From Actinomycetota bacterium (GTDB lineage: Bacteria > Actinomycetota > Thermoleophilia > RBG-16-64-13): a stretch of DNA of 64,000 nucleotides. The stretch is taken from assembly GCA_018830645.1 (NCBI GenBank), contig JAHJSA010000024.1:1-64000 (forward strand), in the 5' to 3' direction. The stretch's first letter is position 1. Every line of letters starts with the position of its first letter. Positions 7,903-16,793 of the stretch are shown piece after piece. The translations under genes and the position numbers were made by a program. The notes under the pieces were generated by a model. The model made no database searches. It was not told the DNA's origin and was given only the letters and a program-made list of their open reading frames with translations.

Positions 7903-9531
7903 CTACTCGGTGAAGTGCGCCGTCCGGAAGAGCGTGTGCGCCCAGTCCGGAGACAACTCGATGCCGTCCACGTTGGCCGACTCGCCCGCGACACCGAGGA
8001 GGACGATGAAGTTGATCATCGGCACTTCGGTCTGCAGGATGCGCTGCGCGTCCTTGTAGAGCTCGGCGCGCTCCGCATCGTCAAGCGTTTGCGGGATCTT
8101 CTCCACGATGGCGTCGAACTCTGCGTTGCTCCAGCGGGAGTAGTTCCATGCGGCCGTGCTGGTCATGGCAAGCTTGAAGTAGGTGATCGGCGAGGCACGG
8201 GTGCCCCAGTCAACGATACCAAAGGGAGCCTGGTACCAGTTGTCCTGGCCTTCCTCAGCGTAGTAGACATCCGTGGGGACCTGCTGGATCTCCACCTCGA
8301 CGCCGATCGCCTTCATCTGCGCCTGCCAAGCCGTGGCCAGACCCGGGATGGGATCGGCGGTCTGGGCGACCAGCCTGATCGCGACGCCGTCGGGGTACCC
8401 GGCCGCAGCGAGCAGCTCCTTCGCCTTCGCGGGATCGTAGGGGATCTCTTCGTCCAGATAGTAGTCCGCGTAGGCCGGGCCCACGAGCGTGCCGTTGCCG
8501 GGATCACCAACACCGGGGGCTACGAGGTCGATCAGAGCCTGGCGATCGGTGCCGGCCATCAGAGCTTGCCGGAACTCGAGCTTGCTGCCAGGCTCAACAT
8601 CCACGCGGATCTGCAGCTCGTTGCAGTAGTTGGTGGCGGTGCTGATCGTCTTCAGGCTCGGGTTGGCCTCGACGGTCTCCTTCTGAGCGGCCGACAGTCC
8701 GCCGACCCAGTTGAGGGAACCACCTTGTAGACCTTCGACCTGCCCGGCCGTGTCGGGCGAGTAGATGAACTCGACGCCCTCGAGGTACGGGAGCTTGTCG
8801 CCGGCTTCGTCCGTGCCCCAGTACTCCGAGAAGGCTTTGAGCACGGCGCGGTCTTCCGCGGCGAACGACTCAAGCATGAAGGGTCCGGTGCCGATCAGCT
8901 CGGTCATCGGATCCGCGACGCTCTTGCTGAGCATCTTGGCGCGGTAATCGGTCAGCGAAGCGACAAACTCCGAGTCCGGCAGGGTGAGGTTGAAGGTCAC
9001 GTGCGTGGGGTCGTCGGCGACGACGCTCTCGATATTCGAGTACACGCCGGCCATCGGCGAACCGAGTTCCTCGCTGCGCAGGCGGTCGAACGAATAGACC
9101 ACATCGTCGGCGGTGAAGGGCTCGCCGTTGTGGAACGTGGCGCCTTCCCGAAGGGTGAACTTCCAGGTCTTGCCGTCTTCGGAGTCCCACTCGGTGGCCA
9201 GCACCGGGAATACGCTGAAGTCTTGGGCCAAATCGACCAGATTCTCCTGCACTTGGACGTTCAGGAGGATATCGCCTACGCTGCCGGCCATCAGTACGGG
9301 GTCGTACTGGCCGTTGCCGGGCTGCATCCCAACTTTGAGAACGCCACCCCGCGGCACTCCGCCGGCGGCAGTGGTCTCGGTGCCGCCCGCAGTGGTAGTC
9401 GTCTCGTCCGAGCCGCCACAGCCCGCCGCGACGGCAACCAGCAGCAACAGCATCGCCATGATACCTAGGGCAGCGAGGATTCGGCTCAACGTGCCACCTC
9501 GTGCCACATCGCGCTTGCCGAACATCTTCAT
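7903..9531 (-). CDS. ABC transporter substrate-binding lipoprotein, family 5 (peptide/nickel type)
   Basis: A 542-residue secreted binding protein. It has a basic start, a hydrophobic stretch and a lipobox LVAVAAGC near residue 37, followed by a Thr-rich linker, so it should be lipid-anchored outside the membrane. The body shows the SBP_bac_5 pattern, for example WKFTLREGATFHNGEPFTA and the DVYYAEEGQDNWY region. The start at 9531 has AAGGAG upstream; longer in-frame starts would spoil the signal peptide. It is the first gene of the importer operon. Ligand is not evident. A paralogue lies at 20288-21889. Confidence 0.92.
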   Translation of the reverse strand: MKMFGKRDVARGGTLSRILAALGIMAMLLLLVAVAAGCGGSDETTTTAGGTETTAAGGVPRGGVLKVGMQPGNGQYDPVLMAGSVGDILLNVQVQENLVDLAQDFSVFPVLATEWDSEDGKTWKFTLREGATFHNGEPFTADDVVYSFDRLRSEELGSPMAGVYSNIESVVADDPTHVTFNLTLPDSEFVASLTDYRAKMLSKSVADPMTELIGTGPFMLESFAAEDRAVLKAFSEYWGTDEAGDKLPYLEGVEFIYSPDTAGQVEGLQGGSLNWVGGLSAAQKETVEANPSLKTISTATNYCNELQIRVDVEPGSKLEFRQALMAGTDRQALIDLVAPGVGDPGNGTLVGPAYADYYLDEEIPYDPAKAKELLAAAGYPDGVAIRLVAQTADPIPGLATAWQAQMKAIGVEVEIQQVPTDVYYAEEGQDNWYQAPFGIVDWGTRASPITYFKLAMTSTAAWNYSRWSNAEFDAIVEKIPQTLDDAERAELYKDAQRILQTEVPMINFIVLLGVAGESANVDGIELSPDWAHTLFRTAHFTE

Positions 9532-9649
9532 GACTCCGGGTCTCCTTCGGGTCGAGATCACGAACACGGGGGGCGTGCTCCTGTGTGGAATATAGCGGGA
9601 GCACCGGGCGCGTACAAGCACGGCCAGACTCTGTCCACGCCGTGAGACA

Positions 9650-11695
9650 CTAATTCTGGGCCTTCTCTACCCGAACCTCCACCGACTTCATCAATGGAAA
9701 ACCACTGATCGGGTCGAAGCGGTCGTCATGAGTGAGCAGGTTCACGTTAGCCTCGCTCCACCCGTGGGTGATCTGCAATTCGCCGGGCCGAATCTCCACT
9801 GGAGACATGATCCGCACCGGTATCGCGACACTGCCGATTCTCGAGGTGACCTCGACAGTTTCGCCCTCTCCCACCCCAAGCGCGCGGGCGTCGCCGGGGT
9901 GCATCTCCACCTCCGGCCCGGACTCCGCAGTGCGAAAGCGAGGGATATTGCGGAAGCGGCTGTGCACGTAGAGGAGTTTCCGCGCCCCGGTGACGAGGAC
10001 GAAGGGGTACTCCATGTCGGGAGCCCCCCGATACGAGGGGCTCTTGTAGACGGGCAGCTCGTCGTAGCCTAGGTCCTTCAGGTACCGGGAGGCGAACTCC
10101 ACCTTGCCCGTGGGGGTGGCGAATGGCCCTGGCTCGCGCGGCGCCGCCTTCAGGGGACTGTACGTCACCCCTTCCGGGTGGGCCTCCAGCTTCTCGAGGG
10201 TCAAGCCCGAGGGCTCGAGGAGCCAGCGGTTTAGGGCGGTCTCGTCCTCCCAGGGGAAGTACCCGCCGATGCCAAGGCGATGGGCGAGATCGTGCCAGAA
10301 CTGGTACTCGTCCTGGACGTCGGGGAAGTCGTGGATGCGGCGGGTGAGCGTGACGGCCTGGTACTTCGCGTGCACGTGCAGCTCGGTCCGCTCCAGGAAG
10401 GAGGCCGCCGGCAGCACATAGTGGGCGAGGGCGGCGGTCTCCGTCATGAAGAGATCGCGCACCACGAGCAGATCCAGCGACTCGAAGGCCTTCTGCACCC
10501 TCGCCGTGTTGGGGTTCGTCAGCAATGGGTTGGCACCAGTCAAGACTATGGCCCGCAGCGGGTAGGGATCACCCTCGAGGATGGCCCCCATGGCCGTCAT
10601 GGTGTGGCACTCCTGGCGCAGATCGTAGAGCACCGGGAAGCGGTCGGCGCCCAGGGGGCCGAGGTGCTGCAGGGGCACCTCGTCGTAGAGAGTGAGCTTT
10701 CTGAGCGGCACCGGCTCTACGAAGCGATTCCCCCCCTCCTGGTCCACGGCGCCGAGCAGCCCGTCGAGGGAAACGACGGCCCGGATGTTGTTGACCCCGT
10801 TCTCGTGATGCTCGAGTCCGTTCCCCACGTACATAGCCACCCGTGGCGCGGCGTCTCCCATCAGCGCCGCGATCTCACGCACCGTCGCGGCTGGAACGCC
10901 GGCCTCGCCCTCGACCCTCTCAGGCGTGAACGCCGCGGAGTAGGCTGCGAGTTCAGGGAAGCCCACGGTGTATCGTTCGACGAACTCCCTGTCGTAGGTA
11001 CCGGTGCGGATCAGTTCCTGCATAAGCCCCCAGGCCAGAGCCCCGTCCGTTCCCGGGTGCGGCTGAACGTGGCGGTCGGCCCGCCGGGCGATCGCCGAGA
11101 GGCGCGGATCGACCACCACCAGCTTCGCACCCTTCCGACGGGCACCCGTGATGTACTGAGTCATATTGGGGTGGGCGTGTGGTGGGTTCGCTCCCCAGAT
11201 CACGACGACGCGAGCGTTCTCCAGGTCGGCTACGGGCCACGCTCCGTCGACCAGCTTGTAGCCGAAGTAGCGCGCGGCGTAGCACATGGAATCGTTGGAT
11301 AGGTAGTTCGGGCTCCCGAATGCGTGGATGAAGCGCCGGGCCATGTCCTCTTGCTGACCGAATCCGATCGCTTCGCCCTTCCACAAGCTGACGCTCCGAG
11401 CTCCGTCCCTCTCCTTGATCTCGAGGAGCCGGGCGGCGATCTCATCCAGAGCCTGGGTGAGGGAGATCTCCTGCCATCCGTCGTCCGTGCGCTTGAGAGG
11501 GGCGAGCAGCCGCTCAGGGTGATAGACCATGTCCACCGCGGCCCGAGCCTTGACGCACAGCCTGCCCTTGTTCCAGACGTGAGCCTTGTTGCCGACGATG
11601 TCGACCATCCGCCCGTCTTCCAGATGGACGTCGATGCCGCATCGGTCGTCGCACATGCGGCACAGCGTCTGCTTGATCTCCCGTTCGGATGACAT
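9650..11695 (-). CDS. Molybdopterin (bis-MGD) oxidoreductase, DMSO reductase family
   Basis: A 681-residue enzyme with an N-terminal [4Fe-4S] motif CRMCDDRCGIDVH and a fourth cysteine in KGRLCVKARAAV near residue 48. The central molybdopterin-binding region includes VVIWGANPPHAHPN and VVVDPRLSAIARRAD; a Cys in NDSMCYAARYFG is a plausible metal ligand. The C-terminal dinucleotide-binding domain starts around FVLVTGARKLLYVHSRF. There is no twin-arginine signal, so it should be cytoplasmic. Its ATG directly abuts a TAG in a second frame of the upstream ferredoxin gene. With that ferredoxin and the flavoprotein remnant it probably formed an electron-transfer oxidoreductase; substrate unknown. Confidence 0.92.
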   Translation of the reverse strand: MSSEREIKQTLCRMCDDRCGIDVHLEDGRMVDIVGNKAHVWNKGRLCVKARAAVDMVYHPERLLAPLKRTDDGWQEISLTQALDEIAARLLEIKERDGARSVSLWKGEAIGFGQQEDMARRFIHAFGSPNYLSNDSMCYAARYFGYKLVDGAWPVADLENARVVVIWGANPPHAHPNMTQYITGARRKGAKLVVVDPRLSAIARRADRHVQPHPGTDGALAWGLMQELIRTGTYDREFVERYTVGFPELAAYSAAFTPERVEGEAGVPAATVREIAALMGDAAPRVAMYVGNGLEHHENGVNNIRAVVSLDGLLGAVDQEGGNRFVEPVPLRKLTLYDEVPLQHLGPLGADRFPVLYDLRQECHTMTAMGAILEGDPYPLRAIVLTGANPLLTNPNTARVQKAFESLDLLVVRDLFMTETAALAHYVLPAASFLERTELHVHAKYQAVTLTRRIHDFPDVQDEYQFWHDLAHRLGIGGYFPWEDETALNRWLLEPSGLTLEKLEAHPEGVTYSPLKAAPREPGPFATPTGKVEFASRYLKDLGYDELPVYKSPSYRGAPDMEYPFVLVTGARKLLYVHSRFRNIPRFRTAESGPEVEMHPGDARALGVGEGETVEVTSRIGSVAIPVRIMSPVEIRPGELQITHGWSEANVNLLTHDDRFDPISGFPLMKSVEVRVEKAQN

Positions 11696-12014
11696 CTACA
11701 GCCTTCCCGTCTCGAGTCGGAGCACCTGGGCACACAACCAGGCACATCTTGCACCCCGCGCAACGGGTAGGATCATTCTCCACAGCGCCCGTATCCCGAT
11801 TTCGCGCGATCGCCCCGGCCGGGCACGCCTCCAACCACCAGGCTTCAGCGCAGTGCATGCACGTGAGAGGCACGCAGGCTCGCTCCTCCGGATGATAGGT
11901 AACCCGGATGTGCGAGCGCGTGCGATCAAGATCGCCGGTCTGCCGGAACGCGCAGGCATACTCACAGTTGCGGCAGGCCACACACGAGTCCGGGTCTATG
12001 GTCACGATGCGCAC
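11514..12014 (-). CDS. 4Fe-4S ferredoxin subunit (HycB/CooF-like), 3' end probably frameshifted
   Basis: Starts GTG with the sequence MRIVTIDPDSCVACRNCEYA. It carries cysteine clusters CVACRNCEYAC, CMHCAEAWWLEACP and CAGCKMCLVVCP, as in electron-transfer subunits of molybdoenzymes. After CLVVCP the frame runs on for about 60 unconserved residues and overlaps the molybdoenzyme gene by 182 bases. Removing one base near 11735 would instead give CPVLRLETGRL and a TAG at 11697, immediately before the molybdoenzyme ATG, the usual tight spacing. I therefore suspect a single-base frameshift or assembly error. The functional product would be about 105 residues. The start overlaps the end of the flavoprotein remnant. 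Confidence 0.6.
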   Translation of the reverse strand: MRIVTIDPDSCVACRNCEYACAFRQTGDLDRTRSHIRVTYHPEERACVPLTCMHCAEAWWLEACPAGAIARNRDTGAVENDPTRCAGCKMCLVVCPGAPTRDGKAVDVIRTGDQADAVPHVRRPMRHRRPSGRRADGRHRRQQGSRLEQGQAVRQGSGRGGHGLSP

Positions 12015-12424
12015 AGGTCTCTCTCCCTCGTTGGTTCCGCCACAGGCCCACGGCGACCGCCCGCGTGCGTGCGGGTGGCTCTCTGCGCCACGTGCCTCCC
12101 TTCCACCACGGCTTCGCCCTCGGCCATCGGCACCCGCCGACGAACATAGGGGTGCAGGTAGCCGAAGGCCCGCGCCGCCGCCGAGCCGCCCAACACGACC
12201 GCACCCACAGGCACTCCCTCTCGAAGCACGACCTTGAGGTAGCGGATCCCGGGCAGAGCGTCCCGCCGATAGACGATGTCACCCTCCTCGGCGGCGAAGC
12301 GCCCAGGAAGACCGTCGGCGACGACCTGCAGGCACCCCGATCGCCTGCACCAGACCCTCGGTGCGCGTGCCGGTATGGAGAGCCACCCCCGAAGCCAAGA
12401 TACACTCGTGGAGGATCCGTGTGG
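12002..12424 (-). pseudogene. C-terminal remnant of an FAD/NAD(P)-dependent oxidoreductase, frameshifted
   Basis: Two frames together read like the tail of a rubredoxin/ferredoxin reductase-type flavoprotein: first LTTRILHECILASGVALHTG, then, after a shift at the GGGG run near 12336, CLQVVADGLPGRFAAEEGD and DALPGIRYLKVVLREGVPVG with AVVLGG and ARAFGYLHPYVRRRVP. The N-terminal FAD-binding half and any start are missing; the frame begins inside the 3' end of the upstream iron-sulfur gene. It ends overlapping the ferredoxin start. A decayed gene is likelier than a new short protein, although a sequencing indel could explain the internal shift but not the absent N-terminus. Confidence 0.6.
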
Positions 12425-13513
12425 TCAAAGACCCCTCGACGTGAGGGGGTCCATCGCGATCGCCTCTTCGGGGCACTCGGTCGCGCACACGCCACAACCG
12501 CGGCAGAGATCGGTGTCGAGGACGATCTCGGGCCGGGCCGGGCCACCCCGCCCCGATGTGACCGGGGACCCCGAGACGAACGCACCAAAAGGACAGCGGC
12601 GGACACACTTGCCGCATGCAGTACAACGCCCGACATCATGACGGGCCACGTAGCGGCTGAGCGGCCACAGCTTCTCCGCCCCGAGCCGTTTGGTCACCAG
12701 GTGGGGATAACAGCAATCCACGCAGCAGTTGCAGAGGGCGCCGACCACACGGCCATCGACCTCCGCCACCTCGCCGGTCCGCATCAGCCCGGCCTTGTTG
12801 GCCTGCCGTATGATCTCACGGGCACGTTCCCGGCTGATCTCCCATCCGATCCCGCGTTCGTTGGTGAAACGTATGCAGACATTTGCAGGCATATTGCACG
12901 CGCCCATCATCGCCCGGCAATTGCAGGGCCACAGGTAGAACCGATCGACCCTCTCGAGAAGGGCCTCCGCTTCGTGCAAGAGCAGATACTCGGAGTTCTC
13001 CAGGTGAGGGCTGGGGACCGCTCCCGCACGCAACGCCTCGATCTGAGGACGCTTGCGCTCCTCGTACCTGCGCTGTTCCCACAGGTTGAGTTCGGCCCGC
13101 ACATCGTCGGGGACGTCTTTCCATCCCTCTAACACCGCCCAGACCTCGAACCGCGCGTGGAAGTCGGCACGGGTCACGGTGCCGTCGGAGAGCGCATCGA
13201 CCACGCCCCTGCGGTGGAGTCGCTCCACGTCCTGAGTGCTGAGACTGGGGACGCGCTCGCATAGGGCGCCCATGGTCAGCGGGCCTTCGGCCAGGGCGAG
13301 GACAACGTTCACGTCGGCTTCCTCGAAGAAGCGGTCGAGCCAGGGCGATAGGAAATCGGGGACGCCGAACGCCGCACAGAACTGGTCGACGCCCCGCCTG
13401 CAGGTCCGCTCGTCACCGGGCGGCGACGACGTCGCCTCGGGCGCCACCGACCCGGCGGACATCCCCAGCGCGTTGGATTTCTGGAACGGGTCGGGTCCCG
13501 AAGAACGCATCAT
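12425..13513 (-). CDS. Multi-cluster 4Fe-4S ferredoxin-domain protein
   Basis: About 362 residues. The N-terminal part (LAEGPLTMGALCERVPSLST) looks like a winged-helix fragment. The middle has unusual cysteine groups, PCNCRAMMGACNMPANVC and GALCNCCVDCCYPH. The C-terminus holds two classical ferredoxin motifs, CTACGKCVRRCP and CRGCGVCATECP. Such proteins occur next to FAD oxidoreductases and redox enzymes in anaerobes; the exact function is not established. The start is uncertain: 13513 has no good ribosome binding site and ATG at 13462 is possible. It ends directly against the flavoprotein remnant, suggesting they were once one electron-transfer unit. The gap to 13721 has no convincing gene. 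Confidence 0.75.
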   Translation of the reverse strand: MMRSSGPDPFQKSNALGMSAGSVAPEATSSPPGDERTCRRGVDQFCAAFGVPDFLSPWLDRFFEEADVNVVLALAEGPLTMGALCERVPSLSTQDVERLHRRGVVDALSDGTVTRADFHARFEVWAVLEGWKDVPDDVRAELNLWEQRRYEERKRPQIEALRAGAVPSPHLENSEYLLLHEAEALLERVDRFYLWPCNCRAMMGACNMPANVCIRFTNERGIGWEISRERAREIIRQANKAGLMRTGEVAEVDGRVVGALCNCCVDCCYPHLVTKRLGAEKLWPLSRYVARHDVGRCTACGKCVRRCPFGAFVSGSPVTSGRGGPARPEIVLDTDLCRGCGVCATECPEEAIAMDPLTSRGL

Positions 13514-13721
13514 AGCAGGGTCACGCGCGTTGACGGCGCGATACTCATACTGCGCAGACCGTGGTGCCCCGCTGGATCACGGAGCGCTGCCTGAGGTCCA
13601 CGTCGAAGGTGCCACTGGGAGCCCACATCGCAAGCCCTTCCTCGTCACGGGGGCACGCTGGTCCGCGGACCCCCTCCCCATACTACCTACCCGGTTGCCT
13701 ACGGCAGCGGGGCGGGCGGGA

Positions 13722-14544
13722 TCAAGCACGCGAATGCATGAGCACGTCCTCCTCCCTTCCGTCCTTGTGGAGGGCGTCGATCTCCGGATCGAGGATCATC
13801 TCCATGCGGTCGACCAGCGAACGGATCTGCGGATCGTCGAACCGTTCCTCCAGTATCTGCTTCGGCCCCAGTTCGCCATCGACGAGCAGCGCGGCCACGG
13901 GCCACATCACACTGAACTGAGCTTCTTCAGTGGTCGTGGGATAGCCCTGATAAGCCAGATCGACCGCCTCCTGGAAGGAGTGGATCTTGACGGCGCCGAT
14001 CTCGGCAAGGTCGAGATCGTTGTCGCGCACCAACTGGAGGGCGCCGACGGCGGGCGCGTGACCCCGGGCGCACGGCGCCCAGTCCTTGTAGGAGACCGTG
14101 TCGGGAAGCAGGTAGCGTTCGCCGACGTCCATGACCCGCTCATCGAAGCCTGGGGCCGCCAGAAGGCTCGGGACACCGGTATAGCCCCGGGCCGCGAGCT
14201 CAGGCGCGGCCACGCCGGTCATAGCCCCCCACCCGACACCGTGCTTGACCACAGCGGGCGAGGCGATCGTCGCTGATGTCGAGGGCGTTGCCAGCATTCG
14301 CGTTCGCGAAGACGGCGCCGGCGGCGGTCGCTCGGAGGCCGTGCCCAAGGATGGTGGCTTCGTCACCGCGCCAGGCCTCGGCGGCCCATCCGGCACTGAT
14401 GCGACTGATGGGCGCGAGCGTGCCTCCGAGCGTCGAGCCGAGGTTGTCGAGCAGACATGCGCGGGCCCGATACCGCACGGCCGGGGGGACCGTCTCCCAG
14501 CTCATCTCGCGCACGAACGCGGCTACCTTCTTGTTGCCGTCCAT
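13722..14544 (-). pseudogene. MmgE/PrpD family gene with internal deletion and frameshift
   Basis: The 5' part starts at ATG 14544 with AAGGGAG upstream and reads as a PrpD/MmgE N-terminus (RARACLLDNLGSTLGGTL, then NANAGNALDISDD). Near 14270 homology jumps to a later part of the family in another frame: HGVGWGAMTGVAAPELAARG and YTGVPSLLAA. About 100-150 family residues are missing between, and the C-terminus also looks short. The locus is 823 bp against roughly 1350 bp for intact members. The family includes 2-methylcitrate dehydratase. It lies 39 bases downstream of the second MttB homologue, mirroring the MttB-dehydratase pairing at 0.1-3.4 kb. Confidence 0.75.
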
Positions 14545-14583
14545 GAGTACTCCCTTCCCGAAGAGCGACCGGCAGCGCCGGTG

Positions 14584-16023
14584 TCAGTCCCCTTGGGTGG
14601 CGCGGACGGCGATGATCGAGTCGATCTGCTCGAGGACGCCCGGTGAAAGGTCCTCCACCGGATGCTTCGCGAGGAGTTCGTCCACCCGGCGGGCGGCCTT
14701 CTCTCCCAGGGTCAGTGAGCCGGCCTTCACCCACTTGTCGTGGCTGGATTGGTCGAAGAGCCCCGGATACCAGTCCTCGTGGTAATGAGCCATAGTGTGG
14801 TCTTCGCTCAGGTAGTCGCCCATGGGAGCCACGCGCTCGATCAGCTCAAGGGCCAGAGTCTCCTCGTCGACCACGATGGGGTCCATGAACCGGCGGATCC
14901 AGCCGATGATCTCGTCGCAGATGACGATCTGGGCCAGGGAGTTGCTCATGCCCGACTCCATGTAGCCCACGTCGTGGATGAGGTTCGAGCCGGCGAGGGC
15001 CTCCGCCATCATGGTGAGGGCGGCTTCGGCCGCGGACTGCTCGTCTACCACCTTGCTGTCGGAGCCGCCTCCAAGGCCGAAATGCGGGATATCGTAGAAG
15101 CGGGCCATCTCCGCGTACGCCGCTCTGTCTTCCGGGGCCGAGTAGACGTTGATCATGCTGCGCATGTCGAGCTTGTCGGCGGTGCCGCCGGACATGGAGG
15201 CGGGGCAGCCCTCGTTCACCAGCTGGGCCAGGACTAGGCCGAACAGTTCGCCGGCGTTGGCCACTGCGAGGGAGCCCGCTTTGGTGATGGGTCCGCTCGC
15301 GCCACGGATCGCCATGGGATTGTGCACGTAGGGCACGCCCTTCTCGGCGACGAAGAGCAGCTTCTCAAGATCTTCGAACTCGTGGCGGAAGGGGTGCGTC
15401 ACGTTGATGTAGCAGAGACCGCGCGGTCTCGCCCGCAGTTCGTCCGCCCCGCCCACCACAGCCTCCAACATCGCCACCATGGCGCGGATGTCGGTGGCGG
15501 AATGGCTCAGGAACAGACTGGGCTTCGTGGAGTTGCGCAGCATGGCCTTGAACTCGTGGACATAGGCCATGCGCTGCTCGATGTCGAGGGGCGTGAACAT
15601 CGACATGAGGAAGTCGATGTTGGGCAGCGCGTCCACCACCCGGGATCCTTCAGCCGTGTCGGCCAGCAGCGTGGGGCGCCGCTCGCCGGTGCGGTGGTCG
15701 ATGACGTTGAGCGTGCCCGAGCCCACGCCGAAGAACACGTTGGTGCCGCCCACCGGCATGACCGGTTCGCCGGCCCGGGTGTGCAGCGTGAAGCTCTTGG
15801 GCGCCACGCTCAGCGCCCAGTCGACGAGCCGGCGCGGCACGCGCACCCGAGTGCCGTCCACCGTCGCACCGCCTGCCGCCAGGATCTCCCGAGCCCGCTC
15901 GTGGTGGGCTTCGACGCCCACCGTCTCGAGAAGCCGACAGCTCGCCTCGTGGATGGTCTTGCACTGCTCCGGGGTGAGCTTCTGGAAGCGCACGCCCTTT
16001 TGTCCGATCAGAAGGTCTTTCAT
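14584..16023 (-). CDS. Trimethylamine methyltransferase (MttB) family protein, non-pyrrolysine type, copy 2
   Basis: A 479-residue paralogue of the protein at 1981-3429, sharing long identical blocks such as NLIHDVGYMESGMSNSLAQ and the C-terminal SSHDKWV. It has no internal TAG. The ATG at 16023 follows AGAGGAG; an earlier in-frame start at 16077 is unconserved. Predicted role is methyl transfer from an N-methylated substrate to a corrinoid protein, which is not encoded nearby. Differences from copy 1 cluster in scattered substitutions rather than indels, so the two may differ in substrate. It is followed by the broken PrpD gene. Whether copy 2 is still expressed as part of a working pathway is unclear. 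Confidence 0.9.
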   Translation of the reverse strand: MKDLLIGQKGVRFQKLTPEQCKTIHEASCRLLETVGVEAHHERAREILAAGGATVDGTRVRVPRRLVDWALSVAPKSFTLHTRAGEPVMPVGGTNVFFGVGSGTLNVIDHRTGERRPTLLADTAEGSRVVDALPNIDFLMSMFTPLDIEQRMAYVHEFKAMLRNSTKPSLFLSHSATDIRAMVAMLEAVVGGADELRARPRGLCYINVTHPFRHEFEDLEKLLFVAEKGVPYVHNPMAIRGASGPITKAGSLAVANAGELFGLVLAQLVNEGCPASMSGGTADKLDMRSMINVYSAPEDRAAYAEMARFYDIPHFGLGGGSDSKVVDEQSAAEAALTMMAEALAGSNLIHDVGYMESGMSNSLAQIVICDEIIGWIRRFMDPIVVDEETLALELIERVAPMGDYLSEDHTMAHYHEDWYPGLFDQSSHDKWVKAGSLTLGEKAARRVDELLAKHPVEDLSPGVLEQIDSIIAVRATQGD

Positions 16024-16196
16024 GGAAGTAGTGCTCCTCTGCGTTCCGTGTTGATTCGTCGACCCACGCCACACCACCTGGACATCGTTGCCAGACGGGT
16101 GTAGATCGCCCCGCCCGTTGCGCTACCTGCAACGGTGTCAAGGCAGTGCGAGTCGTTTCCAGCATTCGGGACGATAAGGCTCGGGCGCCCCCGCGG

Positions 16197-16793
16197 TCAG
16201 ATACTCGGTCGCTTCCACTCTTCCGGCAGCAACGCAAGGCCCCGCCTGAGCGCGTTGAGGTTCATCTCCTCGGTGCCCTTCGGCACCATGCTCAACACGG
16301 CCTTCTCCAGGGAGGCCACGCTCACCACGCCGGTGAGCCCGGCCACAGCGCCGAGGGCGAGGATGTTGGTGGTCTGCGTGCGTCCGGTCGTCTCGACGGC
16401 CAGGCGCGTGAACGGGATCCCGTAGCTGTTCGCGTCCATAGGGGGCGGGGAGGTGATCTCGTCGCTGTCGAAGATGAAGAAGCCGTCCCGTCTGAGCGAG
16501 CCCGCGTACTTGCGAGCGGCCTCAGCCGAAAGCGCGACGAGCAGGTCTAGACCCTGGATCTGAGGGTAGTCGATGGGAGCGTTGGCCAGCACGACATCAG
16601 ATCGGCTGTAGCCGCCGCGCGCCTCCGGCCCGTAGGATTGGGTCTGAACCACGTGACGCCGGTCTCGAGTGCCGGCCACGGCCAGGATGACCCCCATGAG
16701 GATCACGCCCTGGCCACCGGAACCCCCGAAACGCACCTCCACGTAGGGCCGGGAGGAAAGTAGCCCGTCGGTCATCGCCGGCGCCTCACTCAT
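16197..16793 (-). CDS. korC: 2-oxoacid:ferredoxin oxidoreductase, gamma subunit
   Basis: A 198-residue gamma subunit with the opening motif VRFGGSGGQGVILMG and the family segment TQSYGPEARGGYSRSDVV. It overlaps the beta-subunit stop by 8 bases, so the four genes form one transcript in the order ferredoxin, alpha, beta, gamma. The complex oxidatively decarboxylates a 2-oxoacid with CoA to acyl-CoA, CO2 and reduced ferredoxin, or runs in reverse. The four-gene arrangement and subunit sizes are those of 2-oxoglutarate-type (Kor) enzymes, but the substrate cannot be fixed from sequence alone. Confidence 0.93.
   Translation of the reverse strand: MSEAPAMTDGLLSSRPYVEVRFGGSGGQGVILMGVILAVAGTRDRRHVVQTQSYGPEARGGYSRSDVVLANAPIDYPQIQGLDLLVALSAEAARKYAGSLRRDGFFIFDSDEITSPPPMDANSYGIPFTRLAVETTGRTQTTNILALGAVAGLTGVVSVASLEKAVLSMVPKGTEEMNLNALRRGLALLPEEWKRPSI

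Noticed and set aside
13545-13628. A 27-codon minus-strand frame starting MWAPSGTFDVD between the PrpD remnant and the ferredoxin-domain gene.
   Set aside because: Too short and without a recognised match; could be a scrap of a lost gene but cannot be supported.
1981-16023. Possible pyrrolysine (TAG) in the MttB homologues.
   Set aside because: Neither MttB frame contains an internal TAG, so these are the non-pyrrolysine type.
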